From an uncultured Clostridium sp. (GTDB lineage: Bacteria > Bacillota > Clostridia > TANB77 > CAG-508): a stretch of 64,000 nucleotides of DNA. Below the pieces are notes generated by a model. It was not told where the DNA came from. It saw nothing but the letters and a program-made list of their open reading frames with translations, and did not search any database. Location of the stretch: the NCBI GenBank assembly GCA_900552135.1, contig URYN01000003.1, positions 1-64,000 of the forward strand. The letters run 5' to 3'. This document shows positions 16,021 through 24,224 of this stretch, in pieces (the stretch's first letter is position 1; every line of letters starts with the position of its first letter). A program made the translations under genes and the position numbers.

Positions 16021-16224
16021 ATGGAAGAACAATATAATTATAAACAAGTTATTGCTTATGCAGTAATTGGACTGGAACATTATTTGAACTCTGGAAATAA
16101 AGACAATATAAACATTAAAGACTTTTGTAATTTGTTTATGGAACCATTAGAAAAGATATATAAGAAAAAAGATGTTATAAGAATAGCGAATATTTTATTA
16201 GAAAGGGATAATGCAAATGATTAA
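16021..16224 (+). CDS. Small element protein of unknown function
   Basis: A 67-residue mostly helical protein with a GGTGTAGAAATG-type ribosome binding site in the end of the upstream gene. It overlaps the DUF6075-like gene by 14 bases, showing a tight operon. No recognisable family; its place in the same operon as helix-turn-helix and DUF6075 proteins points to an accessory role in the element. Confidence 0.6.
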   Translation: MEEQYNYKQVIAYAVIGLEHYLNSGNKDNINIKDFCNLFMEPLEKIYKKKDVIRIANILLERDNAND

Positions 16225-16687
16225 TTTTATAGATAAAGATCATAAAAACTTTTTCTATTCAAAACTAGATAAATTACAATCACTAAGAAAGACAGATGTA
16301 TATTATTTATCATTAGTATATACATTAAGCATCTGTGAAACAACAAGAGAACATTTTTCAAGTATTTTTAATATAGAAAAAGGAGAAATTAATCTAGATG
16401 CAATTAAAGCAGGATGGCAGACAGGAACGTCAGAGAAAGTAACTAGAATGGCTTTTAATTTATGGAATCATTCTATTATGTTTGACAGTGAAGAAGATTT
16501 GGCAAATGATAAAATTTCATGTTGTTATGCACCTAGTGAAATATTTTGTTGTTCGTATGCTCCTTATTTTTGGGAAGCAGTACAAATTAGATATCCAGAA
16601 TACACAAAAGTATTAAAAAACGAAAAAATGGTAATTGACAAAGAACATAAAGAAAATGAGAACGAATATGTCTGTGAAATAGAATAA
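16211..16687 (+). CDS. DUF6075-like protein of clostridial mobile elements
   Basis: A 158-residue cytosolic protein. The pattern FIDKDHKNFFYSKLDKLQ, a KTDVYYLSLVYTLSICETTR stretch and the block SEIFCCSYAPYFWEAVQIRYPE match what I recall as the DUF6075 family, which is common in mobile elements of Clostridia and of unknown function. Two adjacent Cys pairs (SCCYAP and FCCSYAP) could bind metal. Start ATG 16211 or 16217; both lie inside the end of the upstream gene. It belongs to the same operon. Confidence 0.7.
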   Translation: MQMINFIDKDHKNFFYSKLDKLQSLRKTDVYYLSLVYTLSICETTREHFSSIFNIEKGEINLDAIKAGWQTGTSEKVTRMAFNLWNHSIMFDSEEDLANDKISCCYAPSEIFCCSYAPYFWEAVQIRYPEYTKVLKNEKMVIDKEHKENENEYVCEIE

Positions 16688-16740
16688 TTATAGAATTTTT
16701 TAAAATAATCTACATATTCTTTAATATGGAGGCTATGAAA

Positions 16741-16896
16741 ATGGAAAATTCAAAATTAGAAGAAAAGGAAATATATGAAGTAGATAATAAAAAATATACT
16801 GTAATAACAAGAATTTCAGAGAATTGTTTAAGTAAAGAAAGCTTAAAAAAATTAATTTGTAATTATGCAATGAGAGAATTACAAGAAAATGATTAA
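16741..16896 (+). CDS. TnpW-like small transposon protein
   Basis: A 51-residue acidic protein, MENSKLEEKEIYEVDNKKY-like start followed by TVITRISENCLSKESLKKLI. Short proteins of this shape, with a strand 'YxVxxxF' and an 'E-S-L-x-x-K-x-x-x-L-I' helix, occur directly upstream of large serine recombinases in Tn4451-type elements as TnpW. GGAGG at 16728-16732 supports ATG 16741. It is followed by a hairpin and then the first recombinase. Confidence 0.6.
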   Translation: MENSKLEEKEIYEVDNKKYTVITRISENCLSKESLKKLICNYAMRELQEND

Positions 16897-16905
16897 GATA
16901 TATGG

Positions 16906-16953
16906 ACAATGCTATTTGTGGACGGTATAATATACACATGTAGCATTGTTTTT
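16906..16953 (+). terminator. Hairpin with T run before the recombinase genes
   Basis: ACAATGCTA (16906-16914) pairs with TAGCATTGT (16941-16949), followed by a short T run. Inner bases (TGTG with CACA) extend the stem. It may end the accessory operon or attenuate recombinase transcription. Confidence 0.5.
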
Positions 16954-16991
16954 CAATATAAACAATTATACGAAGTGGAGGCGTATTAATT

Positions 16992-18554
16992 GTGAAAAAC
17001 AATAAATTTAAAGTTGCTGGTTATTTAAGACTATCTGTAGAGGATGGTGATAAAGAAGTCAGCGATAGTATAATAAGTCAAAAAAATATCATAGAAGATA
17101 AAATAAAAAATCTTGGAGATAAATTTGAATTAGTAGATTTTTATATTGATGATGGATATACAGGATTAAATACAAATAGACCAAATTTTCAAAGAATGTT
17201 GGATGATATAGAAAAGAAAAAAGTTAATTGTGTAATAACTAAAGACTTATCAAGATTAAGTAGAAATAATTTTGAAGCTAATTATTATATTGAATTATAT
17301 TTTTTAGAAAGAGAAATAAGATATATTGCAATATTAGACAATGTTGATACATATTTAAAAAATTCTAATAATGATATGATTCAATTTAAAACACTTATTA
17401 ATGATTGGTATAGTAAAGATATATCTCGTAAAGTAAAGAGTGGTGTATGGGCAAGAAAAGAGCAAGGTTTATATGTTGCAGCAAAAGCACCTTATGGATA
17501 TATGAAAGATGAAAAAAACAAAAACCATTTGATTATAAATCCAGAAGAAGCACCAATAGTAAAGAAGATATTTCAAATGTACAATAGTGGAAGCTCAATG
17601 GGTGAAATTGCAGAAAAGCTACGAAATGATAAAGCATATTGCCCAAGTTATAACGGATTCCAAAAAAATAAAAATGGAGAATATGGATGGGAACGTTCTA
17701 CAATTTCAAAAATGTTAAAGAATGAGATGTATTTAGGAAATACTGTATATGGTAAAGGAATAAATCTAAGTTATAAATCAAAAAAGGTAAAACAAATACC
17801 ACGTAATGAATGGAAAAAGTATGAAAATACTCACAAGGCGATAATATCAAAAGAATTATTTGAGAGTGTGCAAAAAAGAATGAAGTTGAATCAAAAGGCA
17901 AAATCTCATACACATACTTGGATATTAAACGGAATTATATATTGCAAAGAATGTGGAGAACCAATGCAATTAAAAGTAAAATACAGAAAAGATGGAACAA
18001 CTATTTCTTTTATGAGATTATATTGCTCAAGTAGTTTACACAAAAAAGGATATTGTATACGTAAATATAAAGGTATTGAATTACAATCTGTGACACAAAT
18101 AGTTGTGGCAAACCTAAATAAAAAAGTAAACAATCTAATAAATTGCGAGGATGTTACGAAATTACTAGAAAAGTCATATAAAAATAGAGATGTACAAGGA
18201 ATAAAAAATGAACTAGATTTAAAGCAAAAGAAATTAGCTAAAATTAATAAAATGATAACATCTTTATATTCTGATTACAAAAACGGAATTATCCAAGAAT
18301 ATGATTTTAATTCTATGTATAATCAAGAAATAGAAAAAAGAGATAGGCTTAATGAAGAAATAAAAAAGCTAAATAACAAAATAAATAATCAAACTATCAT
18401 TTCAGAAGCTGAATATAAAAGAGTTGTGAAAAAAGTATCAGATGTTAAAAAGTGGTCTAAAGAACAAATTGCAGATATTATTGATAATGTTCAAGTAGAT
18501 AATGATGATAATATTTATATTAATTATAAATATGCTGTTATGGAGATGGCATAA
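16992..18554 (+). CDS. Large serine recombinase 1
   Basis: A 520-residue site-specific recombinase. The resolvase-type catalytic domain (about 8-160) has catalytic Ser15 in YLRLSVED, the CVITKDLSRLSRN block and DNVDT. Then come the recombinase domain (about 180-290), a zinc ribbon (YCKECGEPM with later paired Cys, about 313-352) and a long coiled coil (about 390-480). Large serine recombinases cut attP and attB with a two-base overlap. GTG start at 16992 with GGAGG at 16977-16981. It overlaps the second recombinase gene by one base; such pairs usually act together in excision. Confidence 0.94.
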   Translation: MKNNKFKVAGYLRLSVEDGDKEVSDSIISQKNIIEDKIKNLGDKFELVDFYIDDGYTGLNTNRPNFQRMLDDIEKKKVNCVITKDLSRLSRNNFEANYYIELYFLEREIRYIAILDNVDTYLKNSNNDMIQFKTLINDWYSKDISRKVKSGVWARKEQGLYVAAKAPYGYMKDEKNKNHLIINPEEAPIVKKIFQMYNSGSSMGEIAEKLRNDKAYCPSYNGFQKNKNGEYGWERSTISKMLKNEMYLGNTVYGKGINLSYKSKKVKQIPRNEWKKYENTHKAIISKELFESVQKRMKLNQKAKSHTHTWILNGIIYCKECGEPMQLKVKYRKDGTTISFMRLYCSSSLHKKGYCIRKYKGIELQSVTQIVVANLNKKVNNLINCEDVTKLLEKSYKNRDVQGIKNELDLKQKKLAKINKMITSLYSDYKNGIIQEYDFNSMYNQEIEKRDRLNEEIKKLNNKINNQTIISEAEYKRVVKKVSDVKKWSKEQIADIIDNVQVDNDDNIYINYKYAVMEMA

Positions 18555-20077
18555 TGAAAGAATATAAAGCAGCAATATATTTAAGATTATCAAAAGAAGA
18601 TATTGAAAAAAACAATAGTATTGATATGCAACGAGAAATAACTACAAAGTATGCAAAGAATCATAATTACAAAATAGTAAATGAATATGTTGATAATGGA
18701 TACTCTGGAATATTAAACTCTAGACCAGAACTTGATAAAATGATTAGAGATATAACACTTGGAAAAATAAATATGCTTATAGTTAAAGATATGAGTAGAT
18801 TAACAAGAGATAAAAACTTAACTTCGTACTTTACAGACATATTTTTCCCAGATAATGATGTTAGATTAATTTCAGTTACAGAATATGTAGATACAGGGGA
18901 AAGATATGAAATTGATGATGCAGTTGCTTTAAGAGGAATTGTTAATCAAAGTTATTTGGAAGATATATCTAAAAAAATCAAAGCAGTAAAAACAAATTTG
19001 AAAAAGCAAGGAAAGTTTATTGAATCAAGTGTTGCTTATGGCTATAAAAAAGATAGTTTAGATAAAAGGAAAATAGTCATTGATGAAAAAGTTTCTTCTA
19101 ATATAATAGAAATATTTAATTTATATTTAGATGGTATAGGACCAGTTGAAATTGCTAATAGACTTAACAAAAGGAATATAGAAACACCATCTCAATATTT
19201 GAATTTAAAACATCAGGCAAAATATTGGACTAAGTCGATGATTGCAAGAATATTAGATAATCCAATATATTGTGGTAGACTTGTTATTAATAAATACTAT
19301 AGTGATTTTAAATTAAAAAAAATAATTGCCAATAGAAAAGGCAATTATGAATATATTTCTAATACTCATCAACCTATAATTGCTCCTGGAATTTTTGATA
19401 AAGTTCAAGAAATGAAAAAAGGAACAACAAAAGATAATCAAAAAGAGTATGTATTTTTATTAAGAGATTTAGTTTATTGTAAAAATTGTGGTAGAAAAAT
19501 GGTATATAAGAATAGCAACCCAATTAGAATTGATAAAAATGGTAAAATAACTGGAATAAAAAATGAGCTGGGATATTTTATATGTGCTGAACATTATAGG
19601 CATAAAGATGTTTGCAATGAATGGATTAAAATAAAAGAAAATACTTTAGAAGAAATTGTTTTAAAACAAATATCTAATAGATTAAAAAAATTGCAACTTA
19701 TTAAATATGCTAATGATGTTAAAGCATATAAAGAAATAATGAATCCAGAAGCAAGTGAGTACAAGAAAATAAAAAACGAAATAAATAGAAGAGAAGCTGA
19801 TTTTAAGATATTGTATTCTAAAAAGGTTGAAGAAATTATTTCAGAAGATGAATTTATTAGAGAATATAATTTATATAAACAAAAAACTAAAGAATTAAAA
19901 GATAAACTAGATAGGTTAGAGGAAAGTAAAAAAAGTTATAATTCTAAAAATGATGTTGAGAAGCTAATTATAGAGTTTTCTGAAACGAAAAAGTTTGATA
20001 ATAAAATTTTAAAAAAGTTAGTAGAAAAAATAGAAATTGGAAAAAATGAAGAAGTTAATATTATATTGAAGGTGTAG
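18554..20077 (+). CDS. Large serine recombinase 2, next to the cotJC junction
   Basis: A 507-residue serine recombinase coupled to the first by a one-base overlap (TAATG). It has catalytic Ser13 in YLRLSKED, MLIVKDMSRLTRD, the recombinase domain (about 165-280), a zinc ribbon (YCKNCGRKM, later Cys pair in FICAEHYRHKDVC) and a coiled coil (about 400-470). It ends with TAG at 20075-20077, only about 45 bases before cotJC homology starts and in the same frame. Position at the very edge of the element is typical for the integrase gene next to attR. It is similar in layout to SpoIVCA, which excises skin in B. subtilis. Confidence 0.94.
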   Translation: MKEYKAAIYLRLSKEDIEKNNSIDMQREITTKYAKNHNYKIVNEYVDNGYSGILNSRPELDKMIRDITLGKINMLIVKDMSRLTRDKNLTSYFTDIFFPDNDVRLISVTEYVDTGERYEIDDAVALRGIVNQSYLEDISKKIKAVKTNLKKQGKFIESSVAYGYKKDSLDKRKIVIDEKVSSNIIEIFNLYLDGIGPVEIANRLNKRNIETPSQYLNLKHQAKYWTKSMIARILDNPIYCGRLVINKYYSDFKLKKIIANRKGNYEYISNTHQPIIAPGIFDKVQEMKKGTTKDNQKEYVFLLRDLVYCKNCGRKMVYKNSNPIRIDKNGKITGIKNELGYFICAEHYRHKDVCNEWIKIKENTLEEIVLKQISNRLKKLQLIKYANDVKAYKEIMNPEASEYKKIKNEINRREADFKILYSKKVEEIISEDEFIREYNLYKQKTKELKDKLDRLEESKKSYNSKNDVEKLIIEFSETKKFDNKILKKLVEKIEIGKNEEVNIILKV

Positions 20078-20137
20078 ATATTGCACCTATCATTTTTACT
20101 AAAAAATAGTTGCACTATTGAATACTACTCAGAACAA
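20078..20137. other. Predicted element-chromosome junction (attR) in cotJC
   Basis: The recombinase stop is at 20077 and CotJC-like coding sequence is recognisable from about 20120 on (EYYSEQKARATYE). The crossover core must lie between. Two imperfect repeats (TTGCACCTAT at 20081 and TTGCACTATT at 20110) may be recombinase half-sites. The other junction is not in the window. Confidence 0.6.
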
Positions 20138-20431
20138 AAAGCACGTGCTACGTATGAAAAATTAATAGACTTATGTGCTGATGACAAAGATGTTGTAGAT
20201 GTATTAAGATATTTAAGACAGAGAGAAGTAGTTCACTTCCAGAGATTTGGAGAGGCTTTAAGAGATGTACAAGACAAAATGGCTGAAAAGAAATTTTACA
20301 TGAACAATATGAAATGGAATAATAACATGAACTCAAATATGAGTAATTGCTGTGGAAACAATAATACAAATAACATGAATAATGGATGCTGTAATATGAG
20401 AAATGATAACTCATCGGAAGAGTGTAATTAA
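20081..20431 (+). CDS. cotJC: C-terminal segment of CotJC-type spore-coat manganese catalase (split gene)
   Basis: From about residue 14 the frame matches the C-terminal third of CotJC: SEQKARATYEKLIDLCADD, then LRYLRQREVVHFQRFGEALR, containing Glu and His ligands of the dimanganese centre. It then adds a tail rich in Asn, Met and Cys, common in spore-coat proteins. The N-terminal two thirds are missing here, and the first 13 residues come from the element side, with only a TTG and no ribosome binding site. The full gene would exist only after excision of the element, provided the N-terminal part lies at its other end. A terminator follows. Confidence 0.8.
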   Translation: MHLSFLLKNSCTIEYYSEQKARATYEKLIDLCADDKDVVDVLRYLRQREVVHFQRFGEALRDVQDKMAEKKFYMNNMKWNNNMNSNMSNCCGNNNTNNMNNGCCNMRNDNSSEECN

Positions 20432-20456
20432 ATTTTAAAAAAATAAGGTTGTAAAA

Positions 20457-20488
20457 AAGAAAGGTAAGAATAATTACCTTTCTTTTTC
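20457..20488. terminator. Bidirectional terminator after the cotJC segment
   Basis: AAGAAAGGTAA (20457-20467) pairs with TTACCTTTCTT (20474-20484), with T and A runs on both sides. It separates cotJC from the convergent fic gene. Confidence 0.8.
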
Positions 20489-20498
20489 AAAACCATCG

Positions 20499-21086
20499 CT
20501 AATTTGCAGGTTCTAAGCACTTATATAAACAATTTCCTAAATCTGATGTATCTACAATAGACTTTATACTTGCATTTAAAAGTTCTTGAGAATTAACTTT
20601 ATATAAATTTAAGATATAACCATTTTTTAGAGAAAGTTGTCTTAAAAATTCTCTAGTAGTTCTTCCGTTTCCTTCCCTGAAAGGGTGCAAAACATTTAGC
20701 TCAGCCCAGTAGTAAGCCAGGCGAGAGGCAAATTGTTCCTTGGATAGACCTACTAAATAATTTTCACTTTTTAATTCGGAAAGAAGCCTTTCAAGTTCAC
20801 TCTCAATATATTCCCATTCGGCAAATTGAAAATAGTCTTTAGCAATATTTTCTGTTCTAAATAATCCTGCAAAATTATAAATATCTTCAAATAGAAATTT
20901 ATGAATCGAAACAAAATGAGCAACGTCAAAGTTTCCTGTGATTCCTTTTTTATTTAGAGCCATAAGTTTTAATGAAACAACACTTGTTTCATACGATTCA
21001 AGTTCTTCTGAATCTTTTATATTTAATTTATTTACTAATGTGTTTGTTCCTTCATAACAATAAACAGAACCGCGAGTCTCGTACAT
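20499..21086 (-). CDS. fic: Fic-domain AMP-transferase toxin
   Basis: A 195-residue Fic protein. The full catalytic motif HPFREGNGRT is present with His134, and a beta-hairpin flap lies around residues 76-90 (GLFRTENIAKDYFQF). There is no internal inhibitory helix with the (S/T)xxxE(G/N) motif at either end, so it is a class I Fic that needs a separate antitoxin, encoded upstream at 21250-21423. Such toxins AMPylate targets such as DNA gyrase or topoisomerase IV; the target here is unknown. ATG 21086 has a GGAAAAAAT region upstream, a weak ribosome binding site. Confidence 0.92.
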   Translation of the reverse strand: MYETRGSVYCYEGTNTLVNKLNIKDSEELESYETSVVSLKLMALNKKGITGNFDVAHFVSIHKFLFEDIYNFAGLFRTENIAKDYFQFAEWEYIESELERLLSELKSENYLVGLSKEQFASRLAYYWAELNVLHPFREGNGRTTREFLRQLSLKNGYILNLYKVNSQELLNASIKSIVDTSDLGNCLYKCLEPAN

Positions 21087-21249
21087 ATAATTTTTTCCTT
21101 TACCTTAATTTGTAATATAATATACATTAAAATAAAAAAATATACAATAAAAATAGAGTATAATCTAATATTTTTATTGTATATTTTATATGTTCATTAC
21201 TATGGTATATTTTATATCTGCATTATAATGCTCTATTATATATTATAGA

Positions 21250-21423
21250 TTATAGATTATAGAAATTAGCCTTTATAGAATTCATTGCATCTTCCATAGA
21301 AATCTTATTGTCTGCGAAGTCGTTTAACCTTGAAATATCGTTTGCAGATAAAACTTGATTTTCCATTTCCATAGATGTTTTTATATTATTTATCATATTT
21401 AATTTATCATTTTCAGGAATCAT
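21250..21423 (-). CDS. VbhA-like antitoxin of the Fic toxin
   Basis: A 57-residue helical protein. Residues 17-22 read S-M-E-M-E-N and fit the Fic-inhibitory motif (S/T)xxxE(G/N), whose Glu blocks ATP binding in Fic. The C-terminal part (SANDISRLNDFADNKISMED) matches the VbhA antitoxin domain. The start is set at 21423 (MIPEND) because AAAGGAG precedes it; an upstream in-frame ATG at 21447 lacks a site. It lies 163 bases upstream of fic in the same direction, an unusual gap for such a pair, filled with very AT-rich DNA. Confidence 0.75.
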   Translation of the reverse strand: MIPENDKLNMINNIKTSMEMENQVLSANDISRLNDFADNKISMEDAMNSIKANFYNL

Positions 21424-21543
21424 TTTATATCTCCTTTCGATAACCAACTACACTTCTATTATACCACAAAATAGCAGAAAATACAAGCTTTTTAAGACTT
21501 TTAAAACTAAAAAGAAGAGGCTTTTTGCAAGGCTTTTTTGAGC

Positions 21544-21577
21544 TAAAAAAGAAAGGCCCTTTCAAGGTCTTTCTTTA
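21544..21577 (-). terminator. Terminator of the pyrophosphatase gene
   Basis: On the minus strand GAAAG-A-CCTT pairs with AAGG-GC-CTTTC, followed by TTTTTT. It lies 13 bases after the ppaC stop. Confidence 0.65.
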
Positions 21578-21589
21578 TATATTTTTTTA

Positions 21590-22513
21590 TTAATCTAAGT
21601 TATTTAAAATGTTTGGTAGCATTTGTTTCTTTCTTGAAACAACGTTATTTAACATTGCTGTATTATTTTCTAGGTTTACACCGAAAGCTTTTTCAACAGT
21701 ATTTGCTTTTCTACCCATAGCAATTATTTTTGAATTTGCATTTAAAATATCTGTTGCAGCAAACATATAGAAGTCTAAGTTCTTGTCATCAATCTCTTTT
21801 TGAATTGCATTTTCTAATTCAGATTGTCTGCTGAATACAGAATTTAAATCGATAGCGTTTACCTGTGAAATCTCAAATTTAATATGTTCATCATCAAATT
21901 CTTTTGAATCCATGTTTATAACTTGGAATGGTGTGAATTCGCTAATGTCTGTTCCTGCTTTTAACATTTCTTTACCATAAGATTCAACATCAACACCAGC
22001 AAGACTGGCTAGTTTTGTAGCAACTTCTTTATCGAATTCTGTGCATGTTGGAGATTTGAATAATAATGTATCTGAAATGATGGCACTAAGCATTAAACCA
22101 GCCATTTGAGAATCTATATCTACTCCATTTTGTTTATATAATTTATAAAGGACTGTTCCTGTACATCCAAGAGGCTCTGCTATAAAGTACATAGGCTCTT
22201 TAGTTTCGAATTTTATTTTGTGATGGTCTACAACCATTTTTATTTTTGCTTTTTCAATTCCTTGAGCACTTTGCGAAAATTCGTTGTGGTCAACTAAAGC
22301 AACTTCACAATTTTCATCAACACTTTCAAGCGTTTCAGGCTCTTCAACTTCAAATGTTTTTAAAGCATAAGCTGTTTCCTTATTTACATTTCCTAACTTA
22401 TAAGCCTTTGCGTCAACCCCTAAAGCTCTTTCTAAGTTAGCTAAAACAATAGCAGATGTTATTGTGTCTGTATCTGGTTTTTGATGTCCAAAAACATATA
22501 ATTTATTTCCCAT
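21590..22513 (-). CDS. ppaC: Manganese-dependent inorganic pyrophosphatase
   Basis: A 307-residue family II pyrophosphatase that hydrolyses PPi to phosphate in the cytosol. The DHH domain has the metal-binding motifs GHQKPDTDT near residues 9-17, ALVDHNE and VVDHHK, and a C-terminal DHHA2 domain follows (FSRQSELENAI, ending near SRKKQMLPNIL). Length fits PpaC of Firmicutes. ATG 22513 is chosen because GAAAGGAT precedes it; the frame is open 11 codons further up. It is monocistronic, with a promoter region before the divergent DUF3006 gene. Confidence 0.95.
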   Translation of the reverse strand: MGNKLYVFGHQKPDTDTITSAIVLANLERALGVDAKAYKLGNVNKETAYALKTFEVEEPETLESVDENCEVALVDHNEFSQSAQGIEKAKIKMVVDHHKIKFETKEPMYFIAEPLGCTGTVLYKLYKQNGVDIDSQMAGLMLSAIISDTLLFKSPTCTEFDKEVATKLASLAGVDVESYGKEMLKAGTDISEFTPFQVINMDSKEFDDEHIKFEISQVNAIDLNSVFSRQSELENAIQKEIDDKNLDFYMFAATDILNANSKIIAMGRKANTVEKAFGVNLENNTAMLNNVVSRKKQMLPNILNNLD

Positions 22514-22702
22514 AATTTTATAATCCTTTCTATATTTAAAGTTCAATAATTAATAGAAGATACATGCTTTATGTATCTTGCACTCTTTTATTATACCACA
22601 TTTTTACAAGAAGGTCAACAAATGCTTGAAAATTGGAGTGTAGTTGTATATAATATAAAAACAGAAAAAATTCATTATGAGACTCATGTTTTTTGAAAGG
22701 AT

Positions 22703-23077
22703 GTGAGGCATATAATAATTAATTTTGAAAACTTGACGAAATCCATTTACAGAGAGGTTGCAGGCGATTCAAGAAAGTTTGCAGATGACTTTATAAAAGA
22801 ATTAGAAAGCAAACTTGAAAATGGTTTCAAAGGGGGAAGAAAAGTGGAAAACGAAGTACAAGAATACACAATCGATCGATTTGAAGAAGATTTTGCAGTA
22901 TGTGAGAACAGAACTACAAAAGAGATAGTAAACGTAAAAAAATCGGAACTTCCAGACGATGCAAGAGAAGGAAGTGTACTAACATATAAAGATGGAAAAT
23001 TTGAAGTGAATCATGAAAAGCAAGAAGAAATAGAAAAAAGAATAAGAGAAAAAATGAATAATCTTTGGAACAACTAA
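22703..23077 (+). CDS. DUF3006 protein with uncertain N-terminus
   Basis: A frame of 124 codons whose last 75 residues match DUF3006: EYTIDRFEEDFAVCENRTT, then LPDDAREGSVLTYKDGKFEV and a charged helix. DUF3006 proteins are about 75-90 residues and are often encoded next to ComEC-like metallo-hydrolases, as here. GTG 22844 with GGGGG at 22832-22836 would give a 77-residue protein of normal size. GTG 22703 with GAAAGGAT adds a 47-residue helical extension (NLTKSIYREVAGDSRKF). Both are possible. Function unknown; a calcium-binding or chaperone role is only a guess, so none is assigned. Confidence 0.8.
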   Translation: MRHIIINFENLTKSIYREVAGDSRKFADDFIKELESKLENGFKGGRKVENEVQEYTIDRFEEDFAVCENRTTKEIVNVKKSELPDDAREGSVLTYKDGKFEVNHEKQEEIEKRIREKMNNLWNN

Positions 23078-23107
23078 CGAAAAATAATAAAATGAGTAGG
23101 TGATTTT

Positions 23108-24061
23108 ATGGCAAAAAGAAACAAAAAGTATAATCTAATTTATGGTGTTATAACAATAATAACGATAATTGCTCTATCTTTTATTGGAGAAAAAGTAAGT
23201 TCAGATAACATTGGAAACCTTGCAAACGAAGTAAATGCAGGAGCAAATGAAATAGCGAATGTTGAAAATAATGTTACAGATAACACAGAAAATAAAGAAA
23301 GCAAAAATGGAGAGGTTGTTGTAAAATTTTTAGATGTGGGGCAAGCAGATTCAATATTGGTTCAAAGCAATGGCGTTAATATGCTTATAGATGCAGGAAC
23401 AAACAAGGCAGGAGCAACAGTGGTTAAAGACTTGCAAGATTTAGGTATTACAAAAATAGACTATCTTATAGGAACTCACCCACACGAAGATCACATTGGC
23501 GGAATTGATGATGTGATAAAAAACTTTGACATTGGGACAATATTCATGCCTAAAATACAAACAAATACAAAAACATTTGAAGATGTATTAGATGCAATTG
23601 CCAGCAAAAACTTAAAAGTAACGTCACCAGAAGTGGGCTATACTTACAATGTGGGAGATGCTAAGTGTGAAATAATGAGTATCGGAAGTGGAGAAAATGA
23701 GGAAATGAGCAACTTAAACCTTTCATCTATTGTAATTAGAATGACCTATGGAACACAAAGCTTCTTATTCATGGGAGATGCTGAAACCGAAAACGAATCA
23801 AGCAGAACATGGCCACAAACAACAGTATTAAAAGTGGGACACCATGGCTCAAACACAAGCTCCTCACAAAAATTTTTAAATGAAGTAAAGCCAGAAATAG
23901 CAGTAATAAGCGTTGGAACAGGCAACATGTATGGACACCCAAAACAAACTACACTAAACAAGCTAACAAAAATAGGAGCAAAAATCTACAGAACAGACGA
24001 AAATGGAACAGTAACAATAACAACAGATGGAAAAACATGCACAGTAACAACGGAAAAATAA
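23108..24061 (+). CDS. ComEC-like metallo-beta-lactamase-fold hydrolase, membrane-anchored
   Basis: A 317-residue protein with an N-terminal membrane anchor (about 10-27), a low-complexity Asn/Glu linker to about 70, and a metallo-beta-lactamase domain of the ComEC C-terminal type. Visible motifs are FLDVGQADSILVQ, the metal site THPHEDHIGG, FMGDAETENE, VGHHGSN and the late HPKQTTL. Stand-alone versions of this domain are exported and may act as nucleases or phosphodiesterases in DNA handling. The large competence channel domain of ComEC is absent. It follows the DUF3006 gene by 30 bases, a pairing seen in many Firmicutes. Confidence 0.88.
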   Translation: MAKRNKKYNLIYGVITIITIIALSFIGEKVSSDNIGNLANEVNAGANEIANVENNVTDNTENKESKNGEVVVKFLDVGQADSILVQSNGVNMLIDAGTNKAGATVVKDLQDLGITKIDYLIGTHPHEDHIGGIDDVIKNFDIGTIFMPKIQTNTKTFEDVLDAIASKNLKVTSPEVGYTYNVGDAKCEIMSIGSGENEEMSNLNLSSIVIRMTYGTQSFLFMGDAETENESSRTWPQTTVLKVGHHGSNTSSSQKFLNEVKPEIAVISVGTGNMYGHPKQTTLNKLTKIGAKIYRTDENGTVTITTDGKTCTVTTEK

Positions 24062-24141
24062 AAATGAAGTAAAAAAAAGACTAGACAAGTTAAAAGAAAT
24101 ATGCTATATTATGAGGGTAGCAAAAATACCCTTATATAAAT

Positions 24142-24224
24142 GCCACTGTGGCGGAACTGGCAGACGCACTGGATTCAAAATCCAGCGGGAAACCATATGG
24201 GTTCGAGTCCCATCAGTGGTACCA
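24142..24224 (+). tRNA. tRNA-Leu (CAA)
   Basis: An 83-base tRNA with encoded CCA. The acceptor stem GCCACTG pairs with CAGTGGT; the anticodon stem CTGGA/TCCAG encloses TTCAAAA, placing CAA at the anticodon (reads UUG, Leu). The T arm GGGTTCGAGTCCC is canonical. The variable region is short for a leucine tRNA (only GGGAAACCATAT between the arms), so it is still class II but compact. Confidence 0.9.

Noticed and set aside
16992..20077. Phage integration (structural or lysis genes near the integrases)
   Set aside because: No capsid, terminase, tail or lysis genes are visible in the arm that lies in the window; a prophage extending further left cannot be excluded.
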